Shown: piece after piece, positions 8,592-17,256 of the stretch
Layout: each line of letters starts with the position of its first letter
How positions within the stretch are numbered: the first letter of the stretch is position 1
From: UBA7430 sp002478765
Lineage (GTDB): Bacteria; Bacteroidota; Bacteroidia; Flavobacteriales; UBA7430
Assembly (NCBI GenBank): GCA_943789355.1
Contig: CALSTU010000002.1
Span: 62,001-126,000 of the forward strand
Reading direction: 5' to 3'
Length of the DNA: 64,000 nucleotides
Translations under genes and position numbers: made by a program
Notes under the pieces: generated by a model
What the model saw: the letters and a program-made list of their open reading frames with translations, nothing else
The model's database searches: none
Told to the model about the DNA's origin: nothing

Positions 8592-9843
8592 AAATGCGAC
8601 TGTTGTAGATGAAAATTCCAAACATCACATGCAAGTGAAAGATTTGCTTATCGAAAATGGGACGATCATCAGCGTAGAAGACAACATAACAACAGCTGAT
8701 GCAGATGTTTTTGAAGCTAAAAACCTACACGTATCCCTAGGCTGGACAGAGCTCAATGCTCGATTTGGAGAACCTGGATATGAATACAAGGAAGACCTTG
8801 AAAGTGGGCTCTCAGCAGCCGCCAAAGGTGGGTTTACTCAAGTAGCACTAATGCCTTCAACAAAGCCCTGCATACAAAGCAAAACGGATGTTAGTTTTTT
8901 AACTCAAAGAACCGCAAAACATGCAGTAAATCTTCTTCCTATTGGAGCGCTAACAGAAAATAGAGATGGAAAACAAATTACAGAAATGTACGACATGCAT
9001 CAATCGGGAGCAATAGCCTTTAGTGATGATAAGCGCTCTATTGAAAACGCATATGTAATGAAAATTGCAATGCTTTATGCAAAAAACTTCGACGGTCTAA
9101 TCATGAGTTTTTCTTCAGAAAAGAAAACAGCAAATCTAGGGCAAATGAACGAGGGGGTCACAAGTACCAAACTCGGACTTAAAGGAATACCTTCCCTTGC
9201 TGAAGAGCTACAACTTGCAAGAGATCTTCAATTGTGTGAATACACCAATGCGAAAGTTCATTTTTCTTCACTTACAACAGCTGAATCCATGAAGATGATT
9301 CGCGAAGCTAAAAATAAAGGTCTGAACATAACAGCTGACACCAGTTCCTATCATCTTTTACTCGATGATACAAAATTGGAGCAATTTGACAGCAACTTAA
9401 AAGTGAACCCACCCCTACGGTCTAAAAAAGATGTCAAAGCTCTTAAAGCTGCTCTTAAAGATGGAACCTTAGATGCGGTCACTTCAGATCATCAACCCCA
9501 AAACATAGAAAACAAAAAATGTGAATTCGACCTGGCAGCCTTTGGGATGATCAACTTAGAAACTTCCTTCTCAGTTGCAAATACAGCCCTTAAAGCAAAC
9601 CTAAGTATTGAGGAAATTATACCTAAGTTCACCAGTACTCCTAGAAAAATACTTGGACTAGACATCCCTACCATTGAAGAAGGAGCCGTTGCAGATTTAA
9701 CGATTTTCAATCCAGAACTTAAATGGAAACTTCACAAAAAAGAAATTGTATCCAAATCAAAAAATACAGCATTGACCAACCTGGAGTTTACAGGGAAACC
9801 TTTAGCCATATACAACAATGGACAATTTGTTCCTTGCAACTAA
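8575..9843 (+). CDS. Dihydroorotase-like amidohydrolase, metal site incomplete
   Basis: A 422-residue homologue of class I dihydroorotase (PyrC). Recognisable family segments are EPGYEYKEDLESGLSAAAKGGF (about 66-87), AIAFSDD (146-152), NPPLRS and SDHQP. The N-terminal HxH metal motif is replaced: the family DMHVHLREPG aligns with ELNARFGEPG, giving Asn61 and Arg63. The AHCED histidine region reads MSFSSE (177-182). The Asp of FSDD, the His in VHFSS and the Asp of SDH remain. Loss of three histidines argues against normal dihydroorotase activity; a structural or altered role is likelier. It is coupled to the BatA gene by a 17-bp overlap. Automatic annotation would probably call it dihydroorotase. 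Confidence 0.85.
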   Translation: MKMLIKNATVVDENSKHHMQVKDLLIENGTIISVEDNITTADADVFEAKNLHVSLGWTELNARFGEPGYEYKEDLESGLSAAAKGGFTQVALMPSTKPCIQSKTDVSFLTQRTAKHAVNLLPIGALTENRDGKQITEMYDMHQSGAIAFSDDKRSIENAYVMKIAMLYAKNFDGLIMSFSSEKKTANLGQMNEGVTSTKLGLKGIPSLAEELQLARDLQLCEYTNAKVHFSSLTTAESMKMIREAKNKGLNITADTSSYHLLLDDTKLEQFDSNLKVNPPLRSKKDVKALKAALKDGTLDAVTSDHQPQNIENKKCEFDLAAFGMINLETSFSVANTALKANLSIEEIIPKFTSTPRKILGLDIPTIEEGAVADLTIFNPELKWKLHKKEIVSKSKNTALTNLEFTGKPLAIYNNGQFVPCN

Positions 9844-9863
9844 TTTGACCGACGAAACCGTCA

Positions 9864-10736
9864 ATGACAAAAACAAACAATGCAAAGCCCACGCTTACGG
9901 CACCCAATTGGATGAAAAAGGTTTTCAGGGTTCTTGAGCTGCTTTCTCCATCGCTAACCTCAAGATTGGCTACCCATCTATTTTTCACTCCCATCCGTTT
10001 TAAAACACCCAAAAATGAATTGAAGTTTTACAACACTGCTGTAAAATCTTCACTCAAATATAAAGGGAGAAAAGTTCAAATTTACAAATGGGGTGATTCA
10101 AAACAAGCTGTACTTTTAGTTCATGGTTGGGCAGGAAGAGGGACACAAGTTGCACATTTATCTGAATCACTATTAGCAGCCGGATACCAAGTTTACACCT
10201 TTGATGCTCCTGCACATGGCCATTCTGCCGGAAAGAGAACAAACCTTATTGAATTTGGAGAACTCATTGCAAAGATTACCCAGAAATATACAGAGATTAA
10301 TTCCATCATTGGACATTCTATGGGAGGTACTGCCAGTATTTACGCCCTCACTCAAGGAGTAACTGTCGAAAAATGCATCATCATCGGAACACCAGCTTAC
10401 ACCGAATGGATATTATCTTCCTTTTGTGACCAAATTAATGTTAGTACCCGGGTAGAAAGATTGATGAAAAATTACATGGAAAGAAAATTAAATAAGACCT
10501 TTGATGAATTGAACAACAGCAATATGGTTCAAAAAATTAGTGCTAAAGGGTTAATCATTCATTGTAAAGACGATGTAGACACGCCCTTCAAAGATGCTAA
10601 AGTGATACATCAGAACTGGAAAAATAGTACTTTGGTCCTCACCAATGGATTGGGGCATCGTAGAATTCTAAAAAATAAGGAAATAGCCCAAAACATTACT
10701 GACTTTTTAAAAACACAAACATGCTCGACGCGTTAA
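9864..10736 (+). CDS. Alpha/beta hydrolase
   Basis: A 290-residue alpha/beta-hydrolase-fold enzyme. It shows the oxyanion segment LLVHGWAGRGTQ (about residue 89), the FDAPAHGHSAG loop, the nucleophile elbow GHSMGGT near 151, a probable acid in CKDDVDTPF near 236, and the catalytic His in NGLGHRRIL near 261. It resembles small-molecule esterases and acyl hydrolases; the substrate is unknown. An uncharged N-terminal helix may associate with membrane but no signal peptide is evident. It starts 20 bp after the dihydroorotase-like gene and overlaps kdsA by 16 bp, so it is probably in the same transcript. Confidence 0.85.
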   Translation: MTKTNNAKPTLTAPNWMKKVFRVLELLSPSLTSRLATHLFFTPIRFKTPKNELKFYNTAVKSSLKYKGRKVQIYKWGDSKQAVLLVHGWAGRGTQVAHLSESLLAAGYQVYTFDAPAHGHSAGKRTNLIEFGELIAKITQKYTEINSIIGHSMGGTASIYALTQGVTVEKCIIIGTPAYTEWILSSFCDQINVSTRVERLMKNYMERKLNKTFDELNNSNMVQKISAKGLIIHCKDDVDTPFKDAKVIHQNWKNSTLVLTNGLGHRRILKNKEIAQNITDFLKTQTCSTR

Positions 10737-11533
10737 ACAATCTAAAACATAAAAACTCAAACAACTTCTTTATACTTGCTGGACCATGTGCTATAGAAGG
10801 AGAAGAAATGGCATTTGAAATCGCAGATCGGATCAAAGAAATATGCGACAAACTCAAAATACCTTTTATTTTTAAAGGTTCCTTTCGCAAGGCAAACAGA
10901 TCAAGACTAGACTCCTTCACAGGGATCGGTGATGAAAAGGCTCTGAAAATACTGAAAAAGATAGGGATTCACTTTAACATACCTACCGTCACAGACATTC
11001 ATACAGCAGAAGATGCGGAAATGGCTGCAGCATACGTAGATGTATTGCAAATCCCTGCATTCCTATGTAGACAAACAGATTTGTTGGTGGCGGCCGCCAA
11101 AACAGGGAAAGTCGTTAACATTAAAAAAGGACAATTTTTATCTGCAGAATCGATGCAATTTGCAGCTCAAAAAATCTTAGATACAGGCAACCCTAACGTT
11201 GCGATAACAGATCGAGGAACCATGTTCGGTTATCAAGATTTAATTGTAGACATGCGCGCTATACCAACCCTTAAGTCTCTTCATCTACCGGTTATATTGG
11301 ATGTAACACATTCTCTGCAACAACCCAACCAAAGTTCGGGAGTCACTGGAGGAAAACCTCAATTGATTGAAACCATAGCTAAAGCTGGTATTGCTGCCGG
11401 TGCAGACGGTATATTTATTGAAACACATCCTAATCCATCCGTAGCCAAATCAGATGGAGCCAACATGCTACCACTAGATCAGCTTGAGGCCTTGCTCGAG
11501 AAATTGGTTCGAGTAAGACAAGCAATAATTTAA
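10721..11533 (+). CDS. kdsA: 3-deoxy-8-phosphooctulonate synthase (KDO8P synthase)
   Basis: KdsA condenses phosphoenolpyruvate with arabinose 5-phosphate to give KDO 8-phosphate for lipopolysaccharide core synthesis in the cytoplasm. The 270-residue protein carries LAGPCAIEGEE (Cys23), FKGSFRKANRS, the TVTDIHT block, AITDRGTMFGY, VILDVTHSLQQPNQ and the C-terminal IETHPNPSVAKSDG. Cys at position 23, where the E. coli enzyme has Asn, marks it as the metal-dependent class. The start overlaps the hydrolase gene by 16 bp; a short alternative start is unlikely because the N-terminal helix is part of the fold. A hairpin 44 bp downstream probably ends the transcript. Confidence 0.95.
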   Translation: MLDALNNLKHKNSNNFFILAGPCAIEGEEMAFEIADRIKEICDKLKIPFIFKGSFRKANRSRLDSFTGIGDEKALKILKKIGIHFNIPTVTDIHTAEDAEMAAAYVDVLQIPAFLCRQTDLLVAAAKTGKVVNIKKGQFLSAESMQFAAQKILDTGNPNVAITDRGTMFGYQDLIVDMRAIPTLKSLHLPVILDVTHSLQQPNQSSGVTGGKPQLIETIAKAGIAAGADGIFIETHPNPSVAKSDGANMLPLDQLEALLEKLVRVRQAII

Positions 11534-11576
11534 ACTTCATTTCCTGAATCATCCCCTAATTCTTTCTCAAAAAAAA

Positions 11577-11600
11577 AGGCTTCCTTAAAAAAGGAAGCCT
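11577..11600. terminator. Intrinsic terminator hairpin after kdsA
   Basis: A perfect 10-bp stem (AGGCTTCCTT/AAGGAAGCCT) with an AAAA loop. The T-tract lies on the minus-strand side (A-run 11570-11577 on the plus strand), so it is best for minus-strand transcripts from the T9SS gene but is also placed to stop kdsA. Confidence 0.7.
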
Positions 11601-11882
11601 ATATAAAAAATCCTGGGGGGAATTTAATAAGCATTTTATTGACGCGCGCGTGAAATGATTTCAATCATGGTTGATGAAATCAATAACAATTACACGAATA
11701 TAAAGAGGATGTTAACCGCAGACGGAACAGTGATTCTGACCGTGTTCAAAGTAAAGGTATTTCGGAATGGACTTACTTGAGGGGTTATCATTCTTGTTGT
11801 AAACAATTAAAGTTTAGACAAATATAAATTAATTTGTAACTCTGACAAATAATTTGATGATTTACAATCAATTAACACTTGT
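11601..11882. other. Intergenic stretch with an imperfect inverted repeat
   Basis: The stretch between the terminator and the stop of the T9SS gene holds TGATTTCA and TGAAATCA separated by 11 bases (about 11657-11683), which extends to a hairpin with one bulge. There is also a short GCGCGCG run near 11644 and a G6 run at 11615-11620. A 33-codon minus-strand frame ending in NHCSVCG has no ATG. No gene is called. Confidence 0.4.
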
Positions 11883-14474
11883 TTAGTTCTTTATAAATCG
11901 CTTGACTAGTTGATTTGAACCTTGCTGAAGTCTGATGAAATATAATCCGGTTGGAAGTTCTGAAACGTCTAAAGTATAAATTGATTGAGAAACTTGCACA
12001 TCGAAAAACACCTGCTGCAACTCCTGCCCTAACAAGTCCGTTAGCACAACGGCTACCTCACCTAACTTGGATAAAGTAATGTTGACTGACGATTGTGCTG
12101 GATTGGGGTGAAGGCTAAAAGCGTCTTCACTAAGAGGGCTTGCATCAAGAGATGTTACCCGAACAGACTCTGAGTAAAAGCCACAGCCCTCTTGATTTTC
12201 CACATACAATTGGTAAAGCCCCTTATTTTGAGGGTAATGTACATTGTTGGTCGCCTGAGGTAATGGCACCCCTTTATACAACCATTGTTGGGAAACAACA
12301 GCTCCTTGGTTTACTTTATATGATAATGGCTCCATTAATGAGTTTAAATTTTCAATTTCTACCTCAACAGCCGTAGGCATGGCAATGCTAAAAGTATCTA
12401 TTCTTTCAATAACGATCGTATCCATTTTAACAACAACGGAATCTTTTAAGCCAATGATGTATTCGCCCTCAAAAAGCCCAGTTAACGTTGCGTAACCGTC
12501 AACAAATCGAATGGAATCTCGCATAGAAATAGCACCCGTAGATGCACGCCAGTTGTAGAGTGAGTCGGATGTATATTTCGAAAGAATACTTCTTGAATCG
12601 CCTGTAACATGAATAATTGCAGTACCGTATTCATAGCTACATGTTGGATTTTCATAATCGATCGTCACATTTAAATTCTCAACACACATGCCATTATCAA
12701 TGGTAACCAGAGGACTGTAATTGTAAGCATCTGAAACCTTACAGCCTACTTGATCTTTATTCAAAGGAATGTTTGTAAAGTTTACTTCGCAACTTACAGA
12801 TTCATTATTGATGCTGCCAGAACCTGAAACAAGAACAAGACCAGACAAAGATTCGGGTAAGTCATAAGAAGTTAAATCATTGAATATCGGGATTCGAATG
12901 GATCGAAAACCATTTCTTTCTATGGTAGAAGTTAAATAGGTAGAAGTTCCCAATTCTAGGGTGTTTTCATACAAAACAAGTTCGATTACAGGGTTTAAAA
13001 AATCCTGATCGGAAAGTGTGTTTTTAAGATTGTACGATAAAACAGGTTTCGCAAGATTATTATCGTATTCAATCGCAAAATCTGAAGCAACCAAAGCTGC
13101 ACAAGGACTGTACTTACAAGAGCCATCGTCGATGGTTGCAAGTGTATTGTAATTATCTGCCATTGGATCGTTACAACCCAGAACTCCGGAACAATTAAGC
13201 ACTTGTATCGATGAGGATTGTATACTGGTTTCGTTTAACTTAAAAGAGACCGGAGAAAGCATTTCAACGTCATACAAATTCCCGGCATCAACCAATTGAA
13301 ATGTAATAAGCTCTCCATCGGTAGCTCCGTCAATTACATCGGTTGTATTGTCATTAGCCCAGATCGTCATTTGAGCCTGACTCACCAAAGCAACAACTTC
13401 ACTACCTACAACCAAGCCACTTGGCGTCATAGCAACTATGTATGAGGATCGATCGGTAATCGGTAAATTGCTGATTAAAGTAGGAAGCAGTAGCAAAGTC
13501 ATGTTTGATCCTGTACCACCAGAAATTGAATATCGTTCAGGCTTTTCACACTCAATTGCACCATCATACAAACAAGAGCCGTCATCTTCATAAGCTTGAG
13601 GATTGTAATTGTCTGCATTCGGTCGGGTACACCCTGCCGATTCATCCGCATCACAAATACCATCATTATCTGCGTCATTGCTAAGCAGTGTTTGATTGTT
13701 GTCTTCTGAACAAGATTCACATCCCGTGGGTATTAAACAAGATTGGTCATCATCCGTCGCATTTTGATTGTAATTACAAGCCTGGCTGTTGGTGCAACCT
13801 TCAACAACAGCGTTACACGATCCGTCATCAAGGTTCGCAGAAACGTCGTAATTGGAAGCAGTAGTGTCGGTACAACCTAAGACAACAGCAATACATGAGT
13901 TATCATTTGTATTCGCCGAAGCATCGTAATTGAGAGCAGTAGCATCGGTACAACCTAAGGCAACATCCACACAAGAACCGTCGTCTACAGTAGCCGAAGT
14001 ATCGTAATTGAAGGCAGTAGCATCGGTACAACCTGAAACGCCAACATCACCGCATTCCGATTCACAAAAAATAGAACCTACTCGGTAAGAGAAATATTTT
14101 GTTACGGCTAAACCACCAGCAGCCCAAGCAAATTTGGAAGCATAAGCAATCGTAGATCCTGAAGATTGATTGGATAACGTTGCGCTAAATTCATTATCAG
14201 ACACTTTGGTCATTTGAATTTCAGCAAAAGGTTCTTGCTGCCACAAATAAGCATTGATATCGGGCTTATCAGTATCCAATACCTTAAAAGTAATCGTTAC
14301 TGAGGAACCCGTTGTCGTAAAATTGACGGTATAACCCTCTGTAAAAGAACTTCCTTGGATTGTTTCTGTGGACTTCTCAACGCACAAACCTGCATCGTCG
14401 TAACATTGAGCGGACGAGCTTAGCGGGAAGGTAAAAAGGGAAAATATTATTATATAAAGTAGGTACGGTCTCAT
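11883..14474 (-). CDS. T9SS type A sorting domain protein with Cys/Asp-rich repeats
   Basis: An 863-residue secreted protein. Residues 1-22 form a Sec signal ending SSSAQ. Residues about 35-140 are a beta-sandwich-like domain with VTITFKVLDTDKP and LWQQEPF. Seven copies of a motif GCTDxxAxNYDxxAxxDDGSC follow: five between residues 148 and 301, one near 432 and one near 577. A short NDADNDGICDADE segment near 267 resembles a thrombospondin type 3 calcium repeat. The last 80 residues are a T9SS type A sorting domain (FSLHPNPAQSSVNITL, LPTGLYFIRL, ending VKRFIKN). The protein is likely surface-anchored or released. Its exact function is unknown; calcium binding by the Asp-rich repeats is inferred. 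Confidence 0.88.
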   Translation of the reverse strand: MRPYLLYIIIFSLFTFPLSSSAQCYDDAGLCVEKSTETIQGSSFTEGYTVNFTTTGSSVTITFKVLDTDKPDINAYLWQQEPFAEIQMTKVSDNEFSATLSNQSSGSTIAYASKFAWAAGGLAVTKYFSYRVGSIFCESECGDVGVSGCTDATAFNYDTSATVDDGSCVDVALGCTDATALNYDASANTNDNSCIAVVLGCTDTTASNYDVSANLDDGSCNAVVEGCTNSQACNYNQNATDDDQSCLIPTGCESCSEDNNQTLLSNDADNDGICDADESAGCTRPNADNYNPQAYEDDGSCLYDGAIECEKPERYSISGGTGSNMTLLLLPTLISNLPITDRSSYIVAMTPSGLVVGSEVVALVSQAQMTIWANDNTTDVIDGATDGELITFQLVDAGNLYDVEMLSPVSFKLNETSIQSSSIQVLNCSGVLGCNDPMADNYNTLATIDDGSCKYSPCAALVASDFAIEYDNNLAKPVLSYNLKNTLSDQDFLNPVIELVLYENTLELGTSTYLTSTIERNGFRSIRIPIFNDLTSYDLPESLSGLVLVSGSGSINNESVSCEVNFTNIPLNKDQVGCKVSDAYNYSPLVTIDNGMCVENLNVTIDYENPTCSYEYGTAIIHVTGDSRSILSKYTSDSLYNWRASTGAISMRDSIRFVDGYATLTGLFEGEYIIGLKDSVVVKMDTIVIERIDTFSIAMPTAVEVEIENLNSLMEPLSYKVNQGAVVSQQWLYKGVPLPQATNNVHYPQNKGLYQLYVENQEGCGFYSESVRVTSLDASPLSEDAFSLHPNPAQSSVNITLSKLGEVAVVLTDLLGQELQQVFFDVQVSQSIYTLDVSELPTGLYFIRLQQGSNQLVKRFIKN
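13572..14033 (-). repeat. Five protein repeats of the GCTD...DDGSC type
   Basis: Within the T9SS gene the first three units recur every 26 codons with strong DNA similarity (TGTACCGATGCTACTGC-like cores), then two diverged units follow. Two further units lie at about residues 432 and 577. The near-identical first units suggest recent internal duplication. Confidence 0.75.
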
Positions 14475-14660
14475 ATACTGGGGGGTTCGCGTTGTAATTA
14501 TGCTAGTATCAATTGAAAACCTAAATGTTTCAACAGGGCTAATATAATGATTTTATAATATTTTAGGATACTTTTTTAATCAAAAATATAGCTTCATAGA
14601 TGTGTTTTAGGAAAATTAGGAAAACAAAAATAGTAAAATCCAAAAAGAGATAATGCAGAC

Positions 14661-14691
14661 TTCAGATATTCATAAATTCAATTTATCTTTG
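14661..14691 (+). promoter_or_regulatory. Putative hemH promoter
   Basis: TATCTTTG (14684-14691) matches TAnnTTTG. At 20 nt upstream the sequence is TTC rather than TTG (14661-14663). The ATG at 14708 lies 16 bases after the -7 element. Confidence 0.45.
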
Positions 14692-14707
14692 CAACAGAAA
14701 CATACTT

Positions 14708-15712
14708 ATGAAAAAAACCGGCGTTTTACTCATCAATTTAGGAACACCTGACAGCCCAAAAGTCAAAAGTGTTGGTCCCTATTTACTCGAATTTCTTAAT
14801 GATGCTCGAGTCATTGATCTTCCATGGATATTACGTAAACTCATTGTAAACGTATTTATTGTTCCCATTCGCATGTTTGGATCGGCCAAGGAATACCAAA
14901 AATTGTGGACTGAAAAAGGTTCTCCCCTACTGTACCACAGCCAAGATTTACAAAAGCTAATTCAAGAAGAATTGGGCGATAATTACGACGTTCACCTCGC
15001 TATGCGCTACAACAAACCTTCTATAAAGTCTGTGCTTGCAGAAATGAAAAAGGCGCATTACGAAGAAATCATTTTATTCCCTCTGTATCCTCAGTATGCC
15101 TCATCCAGCAGCGGAACTGCTATTGAGAAGGCCATGCAGTACATTTCAAAATGGTGGGTCATTCCCAATCTCAAAATCGTCTCTGAATTTTACGAAGATG
15201 AAGGTTATATCGAATCCGTTGTAGCACGTGCACAGGAATTTAATTTGGATTCCTACGACCACATCCTTTTTAGCTACCACGGATTGCCTACACGCCACAT
15301 TAAAAAATGCGACATCGAAGGGTGTAAAGCCAACGAATGTGATTGTTCATTGGTAAACAACAATCATTTCTGTTACCGAGCCAACTGCTTCAGTACGACC
15401 ACTAAAGTCGCTGAAAAACTTCAGTTGGACGCATCAAAATACAGCGTTTGTTTTCAATCGAGATTAGACAACAAATGGCTTACCCCTTTTGCGGATAGAG
15501 AAGTGGAGAGGCTCGCTGAATCTGGAGCCAAACGCATCTTAGTATTCTCTCCAGCCTTTGTTTCCGATTGCCTAGAAACAACGGTTGAAATTGGCGAAGG
15601 CTTTAATGAACTTTTTGTTGAAAAAGGTGGTGAATCTTTGGAACTGGTGCCCAGCCTAAACACGCATCCTAGATGGATAAAGGCCCTGAAAGAAATGATT
15701 TTAAAAGCTTAA
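14708..15712 (+). CDS. hemH: Ferrochelatase
   Basis: HemH inserts ferrous iron into protoporphyrin IX, the last step of protohaem synthesis, at the inner membrane. The 334-residue protein starts with the family signature GVLLINLGTPDSP. It carries PLYPQYASSSSGTA near residue 139, the catalytic histidine region FSYHGLPTRH near 190, and VFSPAFVSDCLETTVEI near 280 with the conserved glutamate. A cysteine cluster after the catalytic His (CDIEGC, ECDC, FCYRANC) recalls the cluster-type insert found in some bacterial ferrochelatases; whether it binds iron-sulfur or zinc is not determinable here. The gene converges with rocD, 30 bp apart. Confidence 0.95.
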   Translation: MKKTGVLLINLGTPDSPKVKSVGPYLLEFLNDARVIDLPWILRKLIVNVFIVPIRMFGSAKEYQKLWTEKGSPLLYHSQDLQKLIQEELGDNYDVHLAMRYNKPSIKSVLAEMKKAHYEEIILFPLYPQYASSSSGTAIEKAMQYISKWWVIPNLKIVSEFYEDEGYIESVVARAQEFNLDSYDHILFSYHGLPTRHIKKCDIEGCKANECDCSLVNNNHFCYRANCFSTTTKVAEKLQLDASKYSVCFQSRLDNKWLTPFADREVERLAESGAKRILVFSPAFVSDCLETTVEIGEGFNELFVEKGGESLELVPSLNTHPRWIKALKEMILKA

Positions 15713-15740
15713 CAAAAGAGAATTTAGAAATCCTGAATAC

Positions 15741-15770
15741 CATTAAAAAGATTGAAGGGTCTTTTTAATG
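15741..15770. terminator. AT-rich hairpin between hemH and rocD
   Basis: CATTAAAAAGA and TCTTTTTAATG form an 11-bp perfect stem around an 8-base loop. The hairpin overlaps the last codons of rocD. It could serve as a weak bidirectional terminator for the convergent pair, but the stem is AT-rich. Confidence 0.4.
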
Positions 15771-16951
15771 ATTCCTACACATTCCATCAATTGGTCCTCT
15801 GAAATCACCAAAGGCGGTGCAAACCGGATGATGTCTCCGTGGGTAGGCTTAGCAAGCAATCCATTGTCTCGGAGTTTCAAGCAGACGTCCCATGCCTCTT
15901 TTCCATTTTTAGGCTTGATGACCATCGCGTTAAGAAGTCCTTTACCTCGAACAGCCGTAATCATATCACTGTCAATATTTTTCAGTTCTTTTCTAAAAAG
16001 AACGCCCAAACGATGAGCATTTTCGGCTAAATTTTCTTCGACAACAACTTCAAGGGCTGCCTGAGCTACCCGACATGCCAAGGGGTTTCCTCCAAAAGTA
16101 GAACCGTGTTCACCAGGCTGAATACAAAGCATTACCTCATCGTCAGCCAAAACAGCCGATACTGGGAAAACACCTCCTGAAAGTGCTTTTCCTAAAATAA
16201 GTAGATCCGGTCGAGCATCTTCATAATCAGTAGCCAACATCTTTCCGGTGCGCGCAATACCGGTTTGAACCTCATCGGCAATAAACAGCACATTGTATTT
16301 TGTACAAAGAGTTCTAACGCCTGCAAGATAGCCCTCATCAGGAACAACAACACCTGCCTCACCTTGTATAGGCTCTACCATGAAAGCACAGACATTCGGA
16401 TCTTTCAGCTCTGTTTCCAAGGCATCTAAATCATTGTATGGTATGAGGTCGTATCCGGGCATATAAGGCCCAAAACCTTCGTAAGAAACAGGGTCATCAG
16501 AACTAGATATCGCCGCCAGCGTTCTTCCCCAGAAGTTTCCTTTGGCAAAAAGAATTCGTGCCTTATTATCTTCAATACCCTTTTTGAGATAACCCCATTT
16601 CCGAGCTAATTTATTCGCAGTTTCTCCACCCTCAACGCCCGTATTCATCGGTAAGACCTTATCGTAACCGAAAAGCCCCGTTATGTACTTCTCAAACTTT
16701 CCAAGCACATCGTTGTGAAAAGCTCTAGACGTTAGCGTTAAGACAGCAGCTTGTTCGTTTAAAGCCGAAACAATTTTAGGATGACAATGCCCTTGATTAA
16801 CGGCAGAATAGGCGGATAAAAAATCAAAATATCGATTTCCTTCTACGTCCCAAACATAGGCGCCTTCTCCTTTGGAAAGGACCACAGGTAAAGGGTGGTA
16901 GTTGTGAGCTCCGTGTTTATCTTCTAGGGCAATGAGTTCTTGTGAAGTCAT
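15743..16951 (-). CDS. rocD: Ornithine--oxo-acid transaminase
   Basis: RocD is a PLP enzyme that moves the delta-amino group of ornithine to 2-oxoglutarate, giving glutamate semialdehyde and linking arginine breakdown to proline. The 402-residue protein is full length for class III aminotransferases. It shows the opening KHGAHNYHPLPVVLSKGEGA, MNTGVEGGETANKLARKW near residue 101, the PLP-ring aspartate in FIADEVQTGIARTG near 226, and the Schiff-base lysine in LILGKALSGGVFPVSA near 254. The GSTFGGNPLACRVA block follows. It is monocistronic on the minus strand. Acetylornithine aminotransferase is the main alternative; the N-terminal pattern favours RocD. Confidence 0.93.
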   Translation of the reverse strand: MTSQELIALEDKHGAHNYHPLPVVLSKGEGAYVWDVEGNRYFDFLSAYSAVNQGHCHPKIVSALNEQAAVLTLTSRAFHNDVLGKFEKYITGLFGYDKVLPMNTGVEGGETANKLARKWGYLKKGIEDNKARILFAKGNFWGRTLAAISSSDDPVSYEGFGPYMPGYDLIPYNDLDALETELKDPNVCAFMVEPIQGEAGVVVPDEGYLAGVRTLCTKYNVLFIADEVQTGIARTGKMLATDYEDARPDLLILGKALSGGVFPVSAVLADDEVMLCIQPGEHGSTFGGNPLACRVAQAALEVVVEENLAENAHRLGVLFRKELKNIDSDMITAVRGKGLLNAMVIKPKNGKEAWDVCLKLRDNGLLAKPTHGDIIRFAPPLVISEDQLMECVGIIKKTLQSF

Positions 16952-16979
16952 GATGTAATCGGTCGTTATTTATGAGAAG

Positions 16980-16987
16980 CAAAGTTA
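16980..16987 (-). promoter_or_regulatory. Putative -7 element of rocD
   Basis: TAACTTTG on the minus strand matches TAnnTTTG, 28 bases before the rocD ATG. No TTG is seen at the expected -33 position. Confidence 0.35.
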
Positions 16988-17256
16988 AATTAAATTTGGT
17001 GATTACTAAAGACTTTATCAGAAACGAAAAATGCCGCCCAAAAGAGCGGCATTTTTCGATGTAGAATGAATCATCCCCCGATGAATACGTAATGCATTGT
17101 AAAATTAGGGATTTATCTGTTTTTCAGTAGATTAGATGTTTTTAGATATCAAGAGCCTCATGTGTATAAGTCCAACAAAGTGAGGCTGATATTAGCCTGC
17201 AGCGTATAGTTAAAGTGTTGAAATATAATGCATAAGACTAAACAAACGAAGCATCG
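16988..17256. other. Intergenic stretch between rocD and the flavin reductase gene
   Basis: Together with the rocD leader this is a 305-bp gap. It holds one strong hairpin terminator (17025-17058); the remaining roughly 200 AT-rich bases up to the flavin reductase stop show no gene or RNA motif. Confidence 0.5.
17025..17058. terminator. Strong hairpin terminator
   Basis: A perfect 13-bp stem (CGAAAAATGCCGC/GCGGCATTTTTCG) with an 8-base loop. It lies about 200 bp after the minus-strand flavin reductase stop and upstream of rocD, so it most likely isolates rocD from upstream minus-strand transcription. The T-rich arm is present in both directions. Confidence 0.75.

Noticed and set aside
11711..11813. 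Minus-strand frame of about 33 codons ending in NHCSVCG
   Set aside because: No ATG, GTG or TTG start in frame, no upstream signal, and no family match.
14478..14485. CTGGGGGG near the start of the T9SS gene, also found at 11613-11620
   Set aside because: Two short G-runs flanking one gene can occur by chance. No pairing partner or regulator fits.
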